Shown: one piece after another, positions 37,001-46,472 of the stretch | How the letters are laid out: each line of letters opens with the position of its first letter | How positions within the stretch are numbered: position 1 is the first letter of the stretch | NCBI GenBank assembly: GCA_038501625.1 | Contig: JAZAYU010000037.1 | Span: 5,704,001-5,768,000 of the forward strand | Origin: Corbicula japonica | Taxonomy: Eukaryota > Mollusca > Bivalvia > Venerida > Cyrenidae | Length of the DNA stretch: 64,000 bases | Direction of reading: 5' to 3' | The notes under the pieces: model-generated | Database searches by the model: none | Told to the model about the DNA's origin: nothing | What the model saw: the letters and a program-made list of their open reading frames with translations, nothing else | Translations under genes and position numbers: made by a program

Positions 37001-40000
37001 CACATCTCATCGTTAAATAGAATAATATTAAAATAACAGCATTTTTTGAGGGCCAACTCTTTCTTTAGATCCTTAATACATGTAATTATCATTAACAAAA
37101 TCTTACACAAGTTGACTAAATATAAAATAAGTAAAATTGCTTGCTTCATGTTCTATAAATACCCGCCCCCCAGATTGATTCCATATATGGCATACTTAGG
37201 AAAGATGGTGGTCTTCTTTACATTAGGAACACAATATATACTCGTATATCCTAAATCCATCTTTAATGCTGTATTAAGTCGATGAAAACATAGCTACAGC
37301 TTTTTATAGAAAATAACAACACCATAAATACCCACCACCAGCAGCAGCAGCAACAGCAACAAAAAAATAAAGCAAGATTATGCTTACCTGCTCCAAACGA
37401 CCTGCATACGTAGTAGTCATTGCTCACGCTGGCGCAGTACTCCCAGAGGCCGTAGTATATGGTCCCTGAACCGGAACCAGCACCGTACCAGTAAGGCAAA
37501 CCGACACACAGGATTTCGAGAAACAGCGAAATAAGTTCGAGGATATTCGCTACAATTAGAAGTACGTTCATCTGAAAAGATTAAGTTACGTCAATGAATT
37601 GGTTATGGTTTACATTAGAAACAGCATGTGACTCCCGAAAACGCCCCATCCCCCACCTCCCACTACGACAGTTCAGTCATTGGCGGCATTTATCAGCTCT
37701 AACTGAACACATAACACAAATTGTAGGCGACCCTGTTGGCCAAGAAGTAAATGTCGTTGGCTAGCAAACGTATGCCTTTTATTCCTGTGAATCCGAGTCC
37801 TCCCGGGGTAGAAATCGTGTGTGGAAACTGTCCAGCTATATTACGGGGCCGTTGGTTCTATCCAGATTATCGCTGGGTTCGAGCCTTCCCTGAGTCGAAA
37901 TCATTTGTGAAAGGTCGGTAGTTCTACCCAAGTTCGCGCATGTGCCTCGAGCAATGCCCGGATGGGCACCTGGGTTCTTCCTCCACATGAAAGCTGGAAA
38001 TCCTCACCCAGGTATGCACACGTAGGAGAAGGGCAGGACTGAAAGCCATCGAATCAACAACAGAACAAACGTTGTATTCTATTTCCTCACACTACAACAA
38101 CTTTGGAAATGCGACATTATATTAAAGTGAAAATTAAAGACTAACTTACCTTTAAAATTTATTTAGTTCACACCGAAAGGACTTTGCTAACAAATTCGCA
38201 AAGAGATTTTAACTGTTATCCATATATGTGTAAAAGCTGCAGATCATAGATACCAAGTAAATATTTTCAATTCATCATTCTGTTTTCCTATTTAGAATAT
38301 TCGTCTTCTTAAGAACGCCTGTAACGATAGCTTCCTACCGTAAACTTTCTCCTGAAAGTTGCAGCGTGCGAAGCGCTTAATCGACTTTCATTCGTACAGT
38401 TTGTACACTAGTAAAAGCATCTTAAAGCGATGTGTTTTACAATAAGTACGACTTCAAAATATCATCGGTAAGCTCAATCAATAATCAATAGCTTTGATTA
38501 AATTTGCATCACCCTGTAAATAAACGAGTCGTAACGAAATAAACATTTAATTAGCATAAAGTGAGAACGAATAGCCGAAAAAAAACATTGCGTGATAAGG
38601 TATATTTTCAAAAAGGCATTTGCAACTGATAGATATCCTATTCCTCCCTTAAGATCAATAAAAGCGCATGTAAGGAACAAACTAAATACACGATTTACAA
38701 ACAACAAAACTATACTCAATTCCAAATAAAGTGTGGAGTTTTTTTTCGGCGTTATTTCATTAACTGCTTTTCTTAATACCTAAATATTTGGTATCAAATT
38801 GAAATTAGATCATACATCGTTATACTATAGACTTTCACTTATCTAATTTCAATTTTGATTCAAATAATTAGGCATTAAGAAAAGCAGATAATAAAAATCA
38901 CCAAAAAGTGCACACTTTCGTTTGGAATAGTGTATAGTTTTAATGTATAAAAAACTTACAAATTTTTTAACAATTCGTATTTTACCTTAAGCTGATTACA
39001 TAGTTCCTTTAATTTTAGATATTTTCAAAGTATGTAGAGCAACTCTGATAAAAATTTCAAAATATTTTTTTGTTCAATTAATTTAACTTCTGTATTGCTC
39101 TTGCTTCCTTGTAGTTTTGAAAGGACTGAACTTGTATCAGTCATTTATTCAACTGCAATAAATCTTTAAGAAAATGGACAAGTTTGGACAAATATCAAAA
39201 GTTTTCAGTTTTCTTTTCGTCCGTTTGTTTAAGAACCAATTTTTTACAACTCAAATAAACTGATGTTATATTAACTGTTTCACTTTATTTTGGTTTCAGT
39301 ACAAGTGAAATTGAACTATAACAAAGGTGAAATAACAGGTGCTGGTCTGCCGGGAACCTACGTTGCCGAACAGTTCCATTTCCACTGGGGAGCTACAGAC
39401 GACAGAGGCTCAGAACATGACGTCAACGGAAACCATTTCCCAATGGAGGTAACATATTTTACTGGTATTGTGAAAATTCAATATAAGAATTTTACAAGCA
39501 TTTGTCGGATAATAGAAATATATTTCACTCGTGAAATCAGGAATTATGTTTTTTCACGAGTGACGTCACTCGTGGCTACGCCACTCGTGAAAATACGAAT
39601 TCCGGAGCTTACTCGGTGAAATATATTTCTATCTTTCACTGGTAAAAACAATTTTATTTTTATTTTATGCTTTTAGTTAACAATGCGTAAATTGGACAGA
39701 AAAATTGCATAAAATGGCGCCAAAAACGTTTGTGTATGACGTTACGTCATGAGGTCATATATCCAAACTTGAACCCGTTTGCTAAACGTTCTCATTCGGA
39801 ATATTATGTGCGTTTGGGTACCAACGCTAAAAAAACAGTGAAAATGAAAATGATATTCCACTGTTGGAAAACAGTGAAATACCACTTTTATTTCACAGAG
39901 AAAATTCTAAAATTCTCCGGAAAGCATAAAATAAAAATTATTTATACTGATAATTTGTGTTGGGGTATGTTGAAGGTTATTCAAAGTCAGGGTGGGTGTG

Positions 40001-43000
40001 AAGGCGTGGTCGAATCTGGTTCGCTTTATTTATTTATTTTCTGGCACTATTATATTATATTTACACTTCCATTTCGTCCTCTACGATGAAGTCTTATTCA
40101 TCTAACAAATCATAATTTCTAATGGTAAACAGTGTAATGTATCACTTTAAAAGGCGTGGCTACAGCAGAACTGTCTACAATTTATTTGACGTTGCACAAT
40201 GTTTTGACGTGTGACGTCGCCGAACAAGTAGCTGTTTAAACAGCCATTCAAAAAAGACGTAATATCACGAATTCTTTTCATAATCTCTGTATTAATGAGA
40301 GTATTTATGTGTGTTAATATCAGGATTGAATCGATATTGATGATTTCCATTTGGGTATGAAAAACAGTTGCATTGTTTAAAGTGTGTGTGACTGTTTTCT
40401 ATACCCAAATGGAAATTGTTAAACTCTTTAGATCTTATCTTACAAAAAATAATATGTCTTGGAAAACTCAGACAAACAAAATGTCTTTGAAACTTAACTC
40501 TAAGATTGCTCTTTTGAGAAGAATTTCATATTATCTCACACAAGACACAAAAATTATGTATTAGAATGCTTACATTATGTCCTCTTTTGATTATTGTTGT
40601 ACTGTCTGGGGCAAAGGAAACCAGTCTGGGATTAGTAATATAGTAAATAGTCAGAAAAGAGCTGCTCGCATCGTTTTATGCAAGTCTTACCGAACACCGT
40701 CATCCTCTCTTTTCAAAGAACTGAAATGGCTACCTTTTCAATACAGATGTAAATATCACGCGGCGCTTCTAGTTTTCAAATCCATAAACAATCAAACACC
40801 TAGCTATATATCAGACCTATTAAAATTCTCTACAAATGATAAATACAATCTTCGCTCTTCGACTTGGAAAAATCTCTCACAATTGACTCCACGAACAAAT
40901 TACTTAAAAGACACGTTCAGTTACTACAGTAGAGAAGTGTGGAATAATATACCAATAACAATACGTTCAGTTAAGACACTCAATTCCTTTAAACATCTTT
41001 TGAAACAATATCTATTTAATCTGTCGCAATCTTGATGTAATTAAATTATATACTATTTCTCATATTTTTAATGAGTGTCTGTCTGTTGTGAATGTCAAAT
41101 GTTTTGTTTTTAATTAACATTAAATGTTGTTGTTTTTATAGAATTGTTTTGTAATTGTTATTTTATTTTGTTAAGAAGGCCATATTGTAAATAAGATTGA
41201 CATCCTTTTGTTCAAACTTAATATGTAACCTTCTAAAAATAAAGAATTTATTATTATTATTATTATAATCATCAAATATCGATTAAATCCTTTAAGTGAT
41301 ATTAACCCGAATATGAAAACAGTATTATGCACATTGTCTTTCTCGCTTCTTTCTTGTGGAAGCTGAGGTCATGAAAATCCAATTCCTGATAAGAATAACT
41401 TTGTTTCAGATGCATATCGTTCATTATAACAAGATGTACGGCAATGTGTCGCACGCCATGGACAAGGTGGACGGCTTGGCTGTTCTGGGATTCTTTTTTG
41501 AGGTATATTTTATAACGTCTATGGCCTAGTGCAACGGCTAAAGTTGTTGATCCTAAGGCTGTATTTGTGCGTTTCCCTGGAAATATTTTTAGGAGATTCA
41601 TAATTTAGTTGGTACCTGGTCTGACCTGAGGGATGCCTTGCATTCTTCCTCTAATATGAACAGTTACAGGGACGAATCCAGAGGGGATTCATTGTTTTTG
41701 TTTAAACACCCTTTTTGGGCAGCAATATTTAAACTAATGGGGATTTTGGACAGTGTTGGAAATTATTACATATCTATATCTACACTTTAACTTCGTCCTC
41801 TACGATAAAGTCTTATTCACCAAACAAAATTTCTAATGGGAAATAGAGTGGCGTATTACTTTAAGAGGCACTTACAAATCCGCTTACAATTAATTGGACT
41901 ATGCACAATGTTTTTACGTGTGACGTCAACGAGCAAGCACGTTTTGCCACGAGCTACAGCGAAAAAGCGTGCCGTCATTCGCTTTGACGTCAATGTGGCA
42001 GTTCCGACAGCCATTAGAAAAATCCGTAACATCATTAATTTTTCTAATAATTTCTGTATTAATGAGAGTATTTATGAGTGTAAATAAAGGATTGAATCAA
42101 AATTTGTTGGTTTTCATTTGGGTATGAAAACCAGTTGGATTGTATAGGGCTTTGTTAGACCGTATATGTCACAAAATGTATATATATATGTCATACGTGT
42201 GTGACATATTCGGCCGAATTAACCCCACCTGTCTTCGTGTGACATATACGTTTGTGCAAATAAACGATAACTTTCTGACCGTATGTGTCACACATTTCAT
42301 ACAATGAACCGATTCTAAACACCGTTGCCATTATATTTGTCCGCAGCAGCAGCAGCAGCTTGCCCTCATTAACGTCAGCGAATCATCACCATCCACATCA
42401 TCATCACGAGTGATCTTTTGTTTTAACGTTTTCGACTTGCAGATATGCAATGTACAGTAAGGGGCCACAAGAACTTAAAAAACTGACATAGAGTTTTTGA
42501 ATAAAATTAAAAACATTAATCATTATCATTTTTATATATTTGTATGATCATTTTTATAACTTTAATAAACAAGAGACTGATCTAACTTTAACAGTTATTT
42601 AAAAGACCATCACATCATTACACGTAAAATCTCTATTTTTAATAAAAAAAACAACAACAAGATAATGACATAATTTTAGTTATTTAAAAGAGCATCACAG
42701 CATTAGACCTATATTCTAACTACATACTTTGGAAATCATATAACAGTCTCGCAATAACATTGATTGAAAAAACACCACACTATTAGACGTAAAATCTAGC
42801 AACATCGTGTTGTCGCGATGTTGCATGATGATGATGATGATGAAGATCCAGCTCTAGGTTAATGTTCTTTAATATTTTAAATAATTGGACTTCTATTTAT
42901 ATACACCGTTTTCATTTTTGGACACATTTTTGATAAGTGACAAATACGTTTTGATAAGCGTGGAAAAACTAATTCCAACCGAATATGTCACATGTCCCAT

Positions 43001-46000
43001 ATTCGGCTGAAGGGTGTGACGTATTCGACCGAATATATCACAACGTGTTACGTATTCAAATCAATATATCACACGTGTGACATATACGTTTTGTGACATA
43101 TACGGTCTAACACGGCTTCACACACTTTATACAACCCAACTATTTTCCATACCCAAATGAAAAGCATCAAATATCAATTCAATCCTTAAGTAAGACTGCC
43201 CAAAACGAAACCACTTTCTGGAAATCTTGCATACGACCCTGATCATGCTGATCTGGACCGTAGCTGCTGATGCGTCTTATTTTTATAGAAAGAGAGATTA
43301 GAATTACGTAACATCTAAGCTTCTAGACAATGTCAATGTTATGATCGGTGTATATGGAGTGTGCTGTAGTATACATGCAAACCATCCAGCTTTAATTATA
43401 AATTCAATTAGCAAAAATAATTAATGTCCTCTATTTTTTTAGATCGGCCGATCCAACCCACATTTCCAAGAAATTATTGATCACTTTGGCCAGATACAGT
43501 TTAAAGGTAATTGCACATTCGTCTTTTAATACATGTATGTAATCTCTGTTCAAACTGAACTGGCATTATGAAACCTATCCATATTGGCTGCACTAGACTT
43601 CTCCTTGCCCTACCAGTCCGACCCAAAATGACAAGGCGACTGTTAGTTTTCCGCTTGGCTGACTGTTTAAGAGTGGGGTGGGGTTGGGTGTAACTAAGAC
43701 TGTAAGAATATGACAATAAGTGCTAGTGTGATTTTGTTTCTTCGGATTGAATGGGGCCGAAATTCCCACCATTCCCAAAATTGTGTATTTAGATTGGTAC
43801 ATAGTAGTCGGACGAAAAAGTCCTCGGCCATAAAATGATGGGAATACCTAGGGGAGTGACTGTTTGTTTTGGTTACTTTTATATTTTGGCAATAAACACA
43901 ATATATTTTAACAGCTTTCCAACTAATCATAACTGTTTCCAACGTTACTTATTGTAAACATAAATATCTGGATAAACATTTTTAACTTCAGTAAAACTTT
44001 GACTTCTTTCGAATTTGAGAATCTAATTCACGCGTGAAATGAACACCAACATGAACGCCATTTAATTGAAACCTGTTTGTACGGTTTAATTGAAACATAT
44101 TTTTGTACGGTTTAGAAAAAGAGGTAGAAGTACACTCCATACCTCTGGTGGAGCTGATTCCGGCCAGACTGACTACTTTCTACAGATATGAAGGCAGTTT
44201 GACCACCCCTCCTTGCTATGAGAGCGTAGTCTGGACCATTTTCAATGAAACGATTGAAATTGCTGAAGAACAGGTAAGAGCAATGCATACCATCTATGAA
44301 GGTCGATTGTACTAACTAGGTGCTTAGCCGTGTCTAAAATAATGTTTGGGGCGACACCGTAAAAACAAGAAATGCTGAAAGTCGGTAAGTGTAGAACGCG
44401 GGACTGGACTTGAATACTCGGCTTTCTAAGCAAGATTAATACTAGCTCTGCGAACCCAGAACAGCCTGAATGGCCGTGCTGTCTAATCTGGGTCTACACA
44501 CAGTTGTTTTGGGAACTAACTCTATTTTTCACCCAACTTTTAAGAGATGATCCCTCTATAATCAATATCGATGTTTTAAGACAAACACATCATGTGTTTT
44601 GTTTTGATAGACTGGAACCGTAATCAATCCATCCACACAAATACAAATTCACTTTAAGGTTATTACCCATAAGCGTAAAAGTCGAACTGTGGAGATTTAA
44701 GGATGTAATGTAATAATGTAATATGGAAATTATGATTATAATTTACAAACATCGTAGGTGTTGTACACTTGATAGGTATTTTAGCCACGGGTCAATTTCA
44801 TGTCTTCACCTATATCTTTTAATTACATTGGACTCGATCTTGTTATGATTAAGCAAGACGTTATATAACTGTTACTGTAGTTTTCTATATTTTTCATGTC
44901 AAACCTGTCATCTTGAAAATGTAGTACAGTCACGAACAGTCTAGTGTAAGGTATAAAAAAACCAGATATTTTATCTTGGATTGGCAGAGAGAACGGCCGT
45001 ATGGCCGGAATGAGCCACATAATGCCTTTTAGGCGGACGGTATGTTAGTCTCGTGGCTAAATTGCTAAACTTTAAATAAGACAAACTTATGACACTTAGA
45101 AAGACACTTAGAATATTTATACTTATAAGAAAGAACTGTTTATGTTTTAGAAAGTCGGTTTAAACATTAAATAAACTGTTAAAAGCTTAAGATATATAAA
45201 GTTATTTCGGAACTTAACTAGTGTTCGTCTTATTACACCCTGAGACCTTTGTAAGAATTAACCACTACGTTACAAGGAGCATTGTGTTTGATTGTCATTT
45301 CGGTCATGCAATACTAAGTACGGTTCCACACTGTCAAAACCAAAGCGATGTGTTTGTCCCTAAACTATCGCGAAAAAAAATCATAAAAAGGTTAGGAGAA
45401 AAACAGGGTCTGATTCCAAAGCACCTCCGAGCCTAAAATGCTGGTTATAAGATCTCTATGAATTTATAAAACACTTGACAAACTTCTTGACTAACTTATA
45501 TGCCAGTTATAGAAAGACTACTTCAGCGGATTGATCCACTTGTTAGCGAGGTCACGTATCAACAATAACACGTGGTACCACCGTAGATATTTTATATTAC
45601 CGCCCTTTTTTCAAAAATACGTCCAGAACTAATTGTTTACAAGAATTCTTGTTATTTGTTCAGCACCGTTGTTCGAACTGATTGCTAAAATTACAATATT
45701 ACATTTAACAACTTTATGTGTTATAAAACAAAGCTACTATCAATGATGTTTTCATATAAATTATGTTTTATGAGATGTGTGCGATAAAATACATTATTCC
45801 GCTTATGACATTCCGAATAACTTAGATTTTCACTGGCACAGTGCTTCCTACCTTTGTGGGGATTTATAAACACATTATTTCTTCTTATGTTTTATATGTT
45901 TGTGTGCTTTTGCATGCAACATTGTTGAGCCGATAAGTTGGTTGGAGTTGTTTCACTAAGACAACGTATGCTTGTTTTGTGATATGAGAGTGTGAGGTTT

Positions 46001-46472
46001 ACACAAACAATGAAAGTTTCTAGATCTTTCTATGATCTGAATTGAAGAAACATTAAATTAAAGGGAGATAATTAAATTCAAACAACAGACTTTCGAATTA
46101 TATGGGTCCCCGAAAGGATAAGTGTTACTGGCTTATATATACATAAGTGATACAGAAAGTACATATTCATCTTACGAAAGAAGTTGAAAAAAAGATGATA
46201 TTTGGTATTCGTTGCAGATGGAACAATTCCGGACACAGATTTTCGAAAATGACGAAGCAGACGCTGATATCCGTCTCGATATATCCGACGACTTCCGGCC
46301 ACCTCAATGCATGTTCCGACGACGGGTTTATGCGAGTCATCCGTCGTTGAAATACAGCACAGACCCCGTTGTGGAGAAAGATAATGTCGACGCTGCTGAC
46401 GCCACCCATATATCCGCTTTTGTTATGCTTTTTGGTTTTATCGCCACTTGCCTGTTTTCTTACAAGATGTGA
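24952..46472 (+). CDS. Alpha-carbonic anhydrase gene B, complete, 8 coding exons
   Basis: Exons 24952-25021, 35003-35032, 35740-35916, 39300-39448, 41410-41502, 43443-43506, 44116-44273 and 46218-46472 total 996 nt and join without a stop to 331 residues. Residues 1-23 are a signal peptide (hydrophobic core VVSVTLVALIG). The catalytic domain opens AWTYRG...GPDHW. Zinc ligands are His119, His121 (FHFHWG) and His144 (HIVH); Glu131 and Glu142 match CA II Glu106 and Glu117; His91 (NNGH) is the proton shuttle; Thr224 (SLTTPP) is the gatekeeper. Cys45 and Cys228 match the disulfide pair of extracellular forms. Possible N-glycans at Asn80 and Asn238. The last 20 residues form a hydrophobic GPI signal or membrane anchor. 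It should hydrate CO2 at the cell surface. The large introns carry many repeats, and intron 3 holds an antisense claudin-like gene. Confidence 0.95.
25835..26065. repeat. 57-bp minisatellite, about 4 copies
   Basis: The unit contains GCAGAATAAAAATATGTTCA and TCTGTTGGTCTGCCCAGTCT. Copies start near 25835, 25890, 25948 and 26006 with drift at the edges. Because 57 is a multiple of three, the minus strand stays open as a 19-residue repeat; this is not taken as a gene. Confidence 0.85.
26106..26241. mobile_element. Foldback MITE, best copy of the AAGGTTATAAAAC family
   Basis: A 136-bp near-complete palindrome. It starts AAGGTTATAAAACTGAG and ends CTCAGCTTTATAACCTT, with inner arms CCAGTCTCAAATCTCAAGCA and its inverse, and a centre GCGACTGGTCGC. 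No coding capacity. Related copies lie at 2105, 28572, 31220, 47261 and 49680. The superfamily is not assigned. Confidence 0.88.
28572..28692. mobile_element. Foldback MITE, diverged copy
   Basis: Arms CCAGTCTTAAATTTCAAGCA and AGATTTGAGACTAG with the AATCAGATGCT block; outer part ATCATAAAAC / GGATTAT is still visible. Confidence 0.8.
31220..31292. mobile_element. Foldback MITE, half copy
   Basis: Left half only: AACCAGTCTCAAATCTTATG, ATCTGATTGGCT, then GCGACCAGTCGC, where the palindrome centre would be. The right arm is missing. Confidence 0.75.
32570..33345. repeat. Interspersed repeat family (TCGTCCTCTACGA), copy 1
   Basis: Shares CGTCCTCTACGACGAAGTCT, a TGGTAAACAGTGTGACG block, an AAAGCGTGACGTCATT block, a TTAATGAGA...TTTATGTGTGTAAATA block and a GACTGAATCGATATT end with 40060-40435 and 41765-42150. 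This is the longest copy. It contains no open frame of note and its class is unknown. Confidence 0.75.
34027..34430. repeat. GC-rich 44-bp minisatellite, about 9 copies
   Basis: The unit reads CTCTGTGCATCGCCTCTGCG then GCGCCTTGACTGTGCAACCG and a few bases. Starts at 34039, 34083, 34127, 34171 and 34215 are exactly 44 bp apart; later units vary by one base (43 bp). Degenerate copies run on to about 34530. The array lies in intron 1, 470 bp before exon 2 of gene B. It is free of stops on the minus strand, giving Arg/Cys/Ala-rich overlapping frames regarded as spurious. Confidence 0.93.
35003..35032 (+). CDS. CA gene B exon 2 (30-nt microexon)
   Basis: Between acceptor TTTTGCAG and donor GTAATA. 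Phase 1 at both ends; with the neighbouring bases it encodes GNAWTYRGAL, the conserved W-x-Y start of the carbonic anhydrase fold. The join to exon 1 and exon 3 is required to give A-W-T-Y-R-G-A-L-G-P-D-H-W. Confidence 0.85.
   Translation, partial: ETHGHTEEH
35740..35916 (+). CDS. CA gene B exon 3
   Basis: Acceptor GTTATGTAG, donor GTATTA, 177 nt, phase 1 at both ends. Encodes GPDHWHLDYPHCGG, then KQSPISI, and ends NSEYTMANNGHT. Contains the first disulfide Cys (residue 45), the QSPI motif and the proton-shuttle His (residue 91). Confidence 0.95.
36152..36342 (-). CDS. Claudin-like gene (minus), exon 3
   Basis: 191 nt after a TTTTCAG acceptor. It encodes the second half of TM3, a loop with GSKFGDGNNLDGND, TM4 (FYLAIFGALFSLVAGIIYLL) and the cytoplasmic tail. 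Length equals exon 3 of the downstream paralogue. Confidence 0.9.
36152..37571 (-). CDS. Claudin/PMP22-like four-transmembrane protein, antisense in CA intron 3
   Basis: Exons on the minus strand, in reading order 37571-37388, 36755-36594 and 36342-36152, join in phase 1 to 178 residues ending at TAG. Four hydrophobic segments are seen (about residues 4-25, 70-95, 100-128 and 142-166). Between the first and second is PYWYGAG...GLWEYCA...YYVC, the W-GLW-C-C signature of the claudin/PMP22/EMP family first loop. The C-terminus AKPKSAIKSFEQLD is short and polar, without a clear PDZ-binding end. A tttcag acceptor lies directly before the ATG, so a 5' noncoding exon probably lies further right. The whole coding region sits inside intron 3 of gene B on the opposite strand. 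A family member of junction or ion-barrier type is likely; the exact role is unknown. Confidence 0.9.
36594..36755 (-). CDS. Claudin-like gene (minus), exon 2
   Basis: 162 nt, acceptor CTCTTCAG and donor GTAACG, phase 1 at both ends. It encodes GTSPPDW, TM2 (LEVLTMVLAFFALLAGCAAL) and the start of TM3. Confidence 0.9.
37388..37571 (-). CDS. Claudin-like gene (minus), exon 1
   Basis: 184 nt from ATG to donor GTAAGC. It encodes TM1 and the first extracellular loop with the W-GLW-C-C pattern. Confidence 0.9.
37720..38050. repeat. SINE-like repeat with tRNA-type B-box words
   Basis: GC-richer than its flanks, with GGTTCGAGCC at 37876-37885 and a degenerate GGTTCTATCC at about 37852, both similar to the Pol III B box. 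The GGGCACCTGGGTTCTTCCTC region that follows has the look of a tRNA-derived SINE body. No A box or intact tRNA fold was found. Confidence 0.4.
38764..38887. repeat. Foldback repeat with about 47-bp arms
   Basis: Left arm 38764-38810 begins CTGCTTTTCTTAATACCTAA; right arm 38841-38887 ends TTAGGCATTAAGAAAAGCAG. Spacer about 30 bp. MITE-like; no clear target duplication. Confidence 0.8.
39300..39448 (+). CDS. CA gene B exon 4 (zinc site)
   Basis: Acceptor TGGTTTCAG, donor GTAACA, 149 nt, phase 1 in and 0 out. It encodes AEQFHFHWGATDDRGSEHDV with zinc ligands His119 and His121 and Glu131, and ends at Glu142, which orients the third ligand. Confidence 0.96.
39509..39655. repeat. Foldback repeat (TTTCACTCGTG family) with a CRE-like palindrome
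   Basis: Outer arms GAAATATATTTCAC and GTGAAATATATTTC enclose several CACGAGTG/CACTCGTG words and the perfect 20-bp palindrome CACGAGTGACGTCACTCGTG at 39555-39574, centred on TGACGTCA. Lies 60 bp after the zinc-site exon. Confidence 0.8.
40060..40435. repeat. Interspersed repeat family (TCGTCCTCTACGA), copy 2
   Basis: Matches 32570-33345 and 41765-42150. Its right end forms a hairpin: CCATTTGGGTATGAAAAACAG (around 40349-40369) against CTGTTTTCTATACCCAAATGG (around 40392-40412). Confidence 0.78.
40409..41262 (+). pseudogene. LINE 3'-end fragment (CR1/L2-like)
   Basis: The frame at 40577-41035 reads SSFDYCCTVWG, IVNSQKRAARIVL, SLFKELKWLPFQYRCKYH and NNIPITIRSVKTLNSFKHLL, the post-RT region of CR1/L2-type LINEs. 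The preceding segment (about 40430-40563) is in another frame and ends in a stop. The 3' end is AATAAAG followed by ATT repeats (41248-41266), a microsatellite tail typical of these LINEs. It lies in intron 4 of gene B. Confidence 0.85.
41410..41502 (+). CDS. CA gene B exon 5
   Basis: 93 nt, phase 0 at both ends, acceptor TTGTTTCAG. It encodes MHIVHYNKMYGNVSHAMDKV and GLAVLGFFFE. His144 is the third zinc ligand. The protein differs from the gene A exon at 8 of 31 positions. Confidence 0.95.
41765..42086. repeat. Interspersed repeat family (TCGTCCTCTACGA), copy 3
   Basis: Begins with ACTTCGTCCTCTACGATAAA, has the AAAAGCGTGCCGTCATTCG and ATTAATGAGAGTATTTATGA blocks, and passes directly into the foldback 42087-43188. 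Confidence 0.75.
42087..43188. mobile_element. Foldback element with arms rich in TGTGACATAT motifs
   Basis: The ends are inverted copies: AAGGATTGAAT...CATTTGGGTATG near 42087-42126 against CATACCCAAATG...ATTCAATCCTT at 43149-43188, then GTTAGACCGTATATGTCACA (from 42154) against TGTGACATATACGGTCTAAC (to about 43111). The arms contain many TGTGACATAT(A/T)CG words in both orientations. The centre holds CAG and GAT microsatellites and no open frame. Non-autonomous; class unknown. Confidence 0.78.
43443..43506 (+). CDS. CA gene B exon 6
   Basis: 64 nt between TTTTTTAG and GTAATT. It encodes IGRSNPHFQEIIDHFGQIQF and K, leaving one base of the next codon. Confidence 0.93.
44116..44273 (+). CDS. 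CA gene B exon 7
   Basis: Acceptor GGTTTAG, donor GTAAGA, 158 nt. It encodes VHSIPLVELIPARLTTF, then the FYRYEGSLTTPPCYE signature (Thr224, Cys228) and the VVWTIFNETIEIAEEQ helix. Confidence 0.96.
45885..46005 (+). mobile_element. Fragment of Penelope-like element 3' region in CA intron 7
   Basis: About 115 bp (TTCTTATGTTTTATATGTTT, GTGCTTTTGCATGCAACATT, GGTTGGAGTTGTTTCAC) match 59492-59620, the noncoding 3' part of the Penelope-like element. It ends about 210 bp before the last exon of gene B. Confidence 0.75.
46218..46472 (+). CDS. CA gene B exon 8 (C-terminus and membrane anchor)
   Basis: Acceptor TTCGTTGCAG; stop TGA at 46470-46472. 84 residues: SDDFRPPQC, a basic RRRVYASHPSLKY, an acidic linker with EKDNVDAADATH, and the hydrophobic end ISAFVMLFGFIATCLFSYKM. 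Confidence 0.95.
   Translation: MEQFRTQIFENDEADADIRLDISDDFRPPQCMFRRRVYASHPSLKYSTDPVVEKDNVDAADATHISAFVMLFGFIATCLFSYKM

Noticed and set aside
37876..37885. tRNA gene suggested by B-box words (also 50064 and 61252)
   Set aside because: No A box at proper spacing and no cloverleaf could be drawn; treated as SINE-like or chance matches.
39730..40089. 119-codon ORF in carbonic anhydrase B intron 4
   Set aside because: Runs through repeat sequence, has no recognisable domain and lacks splice-consistent context.
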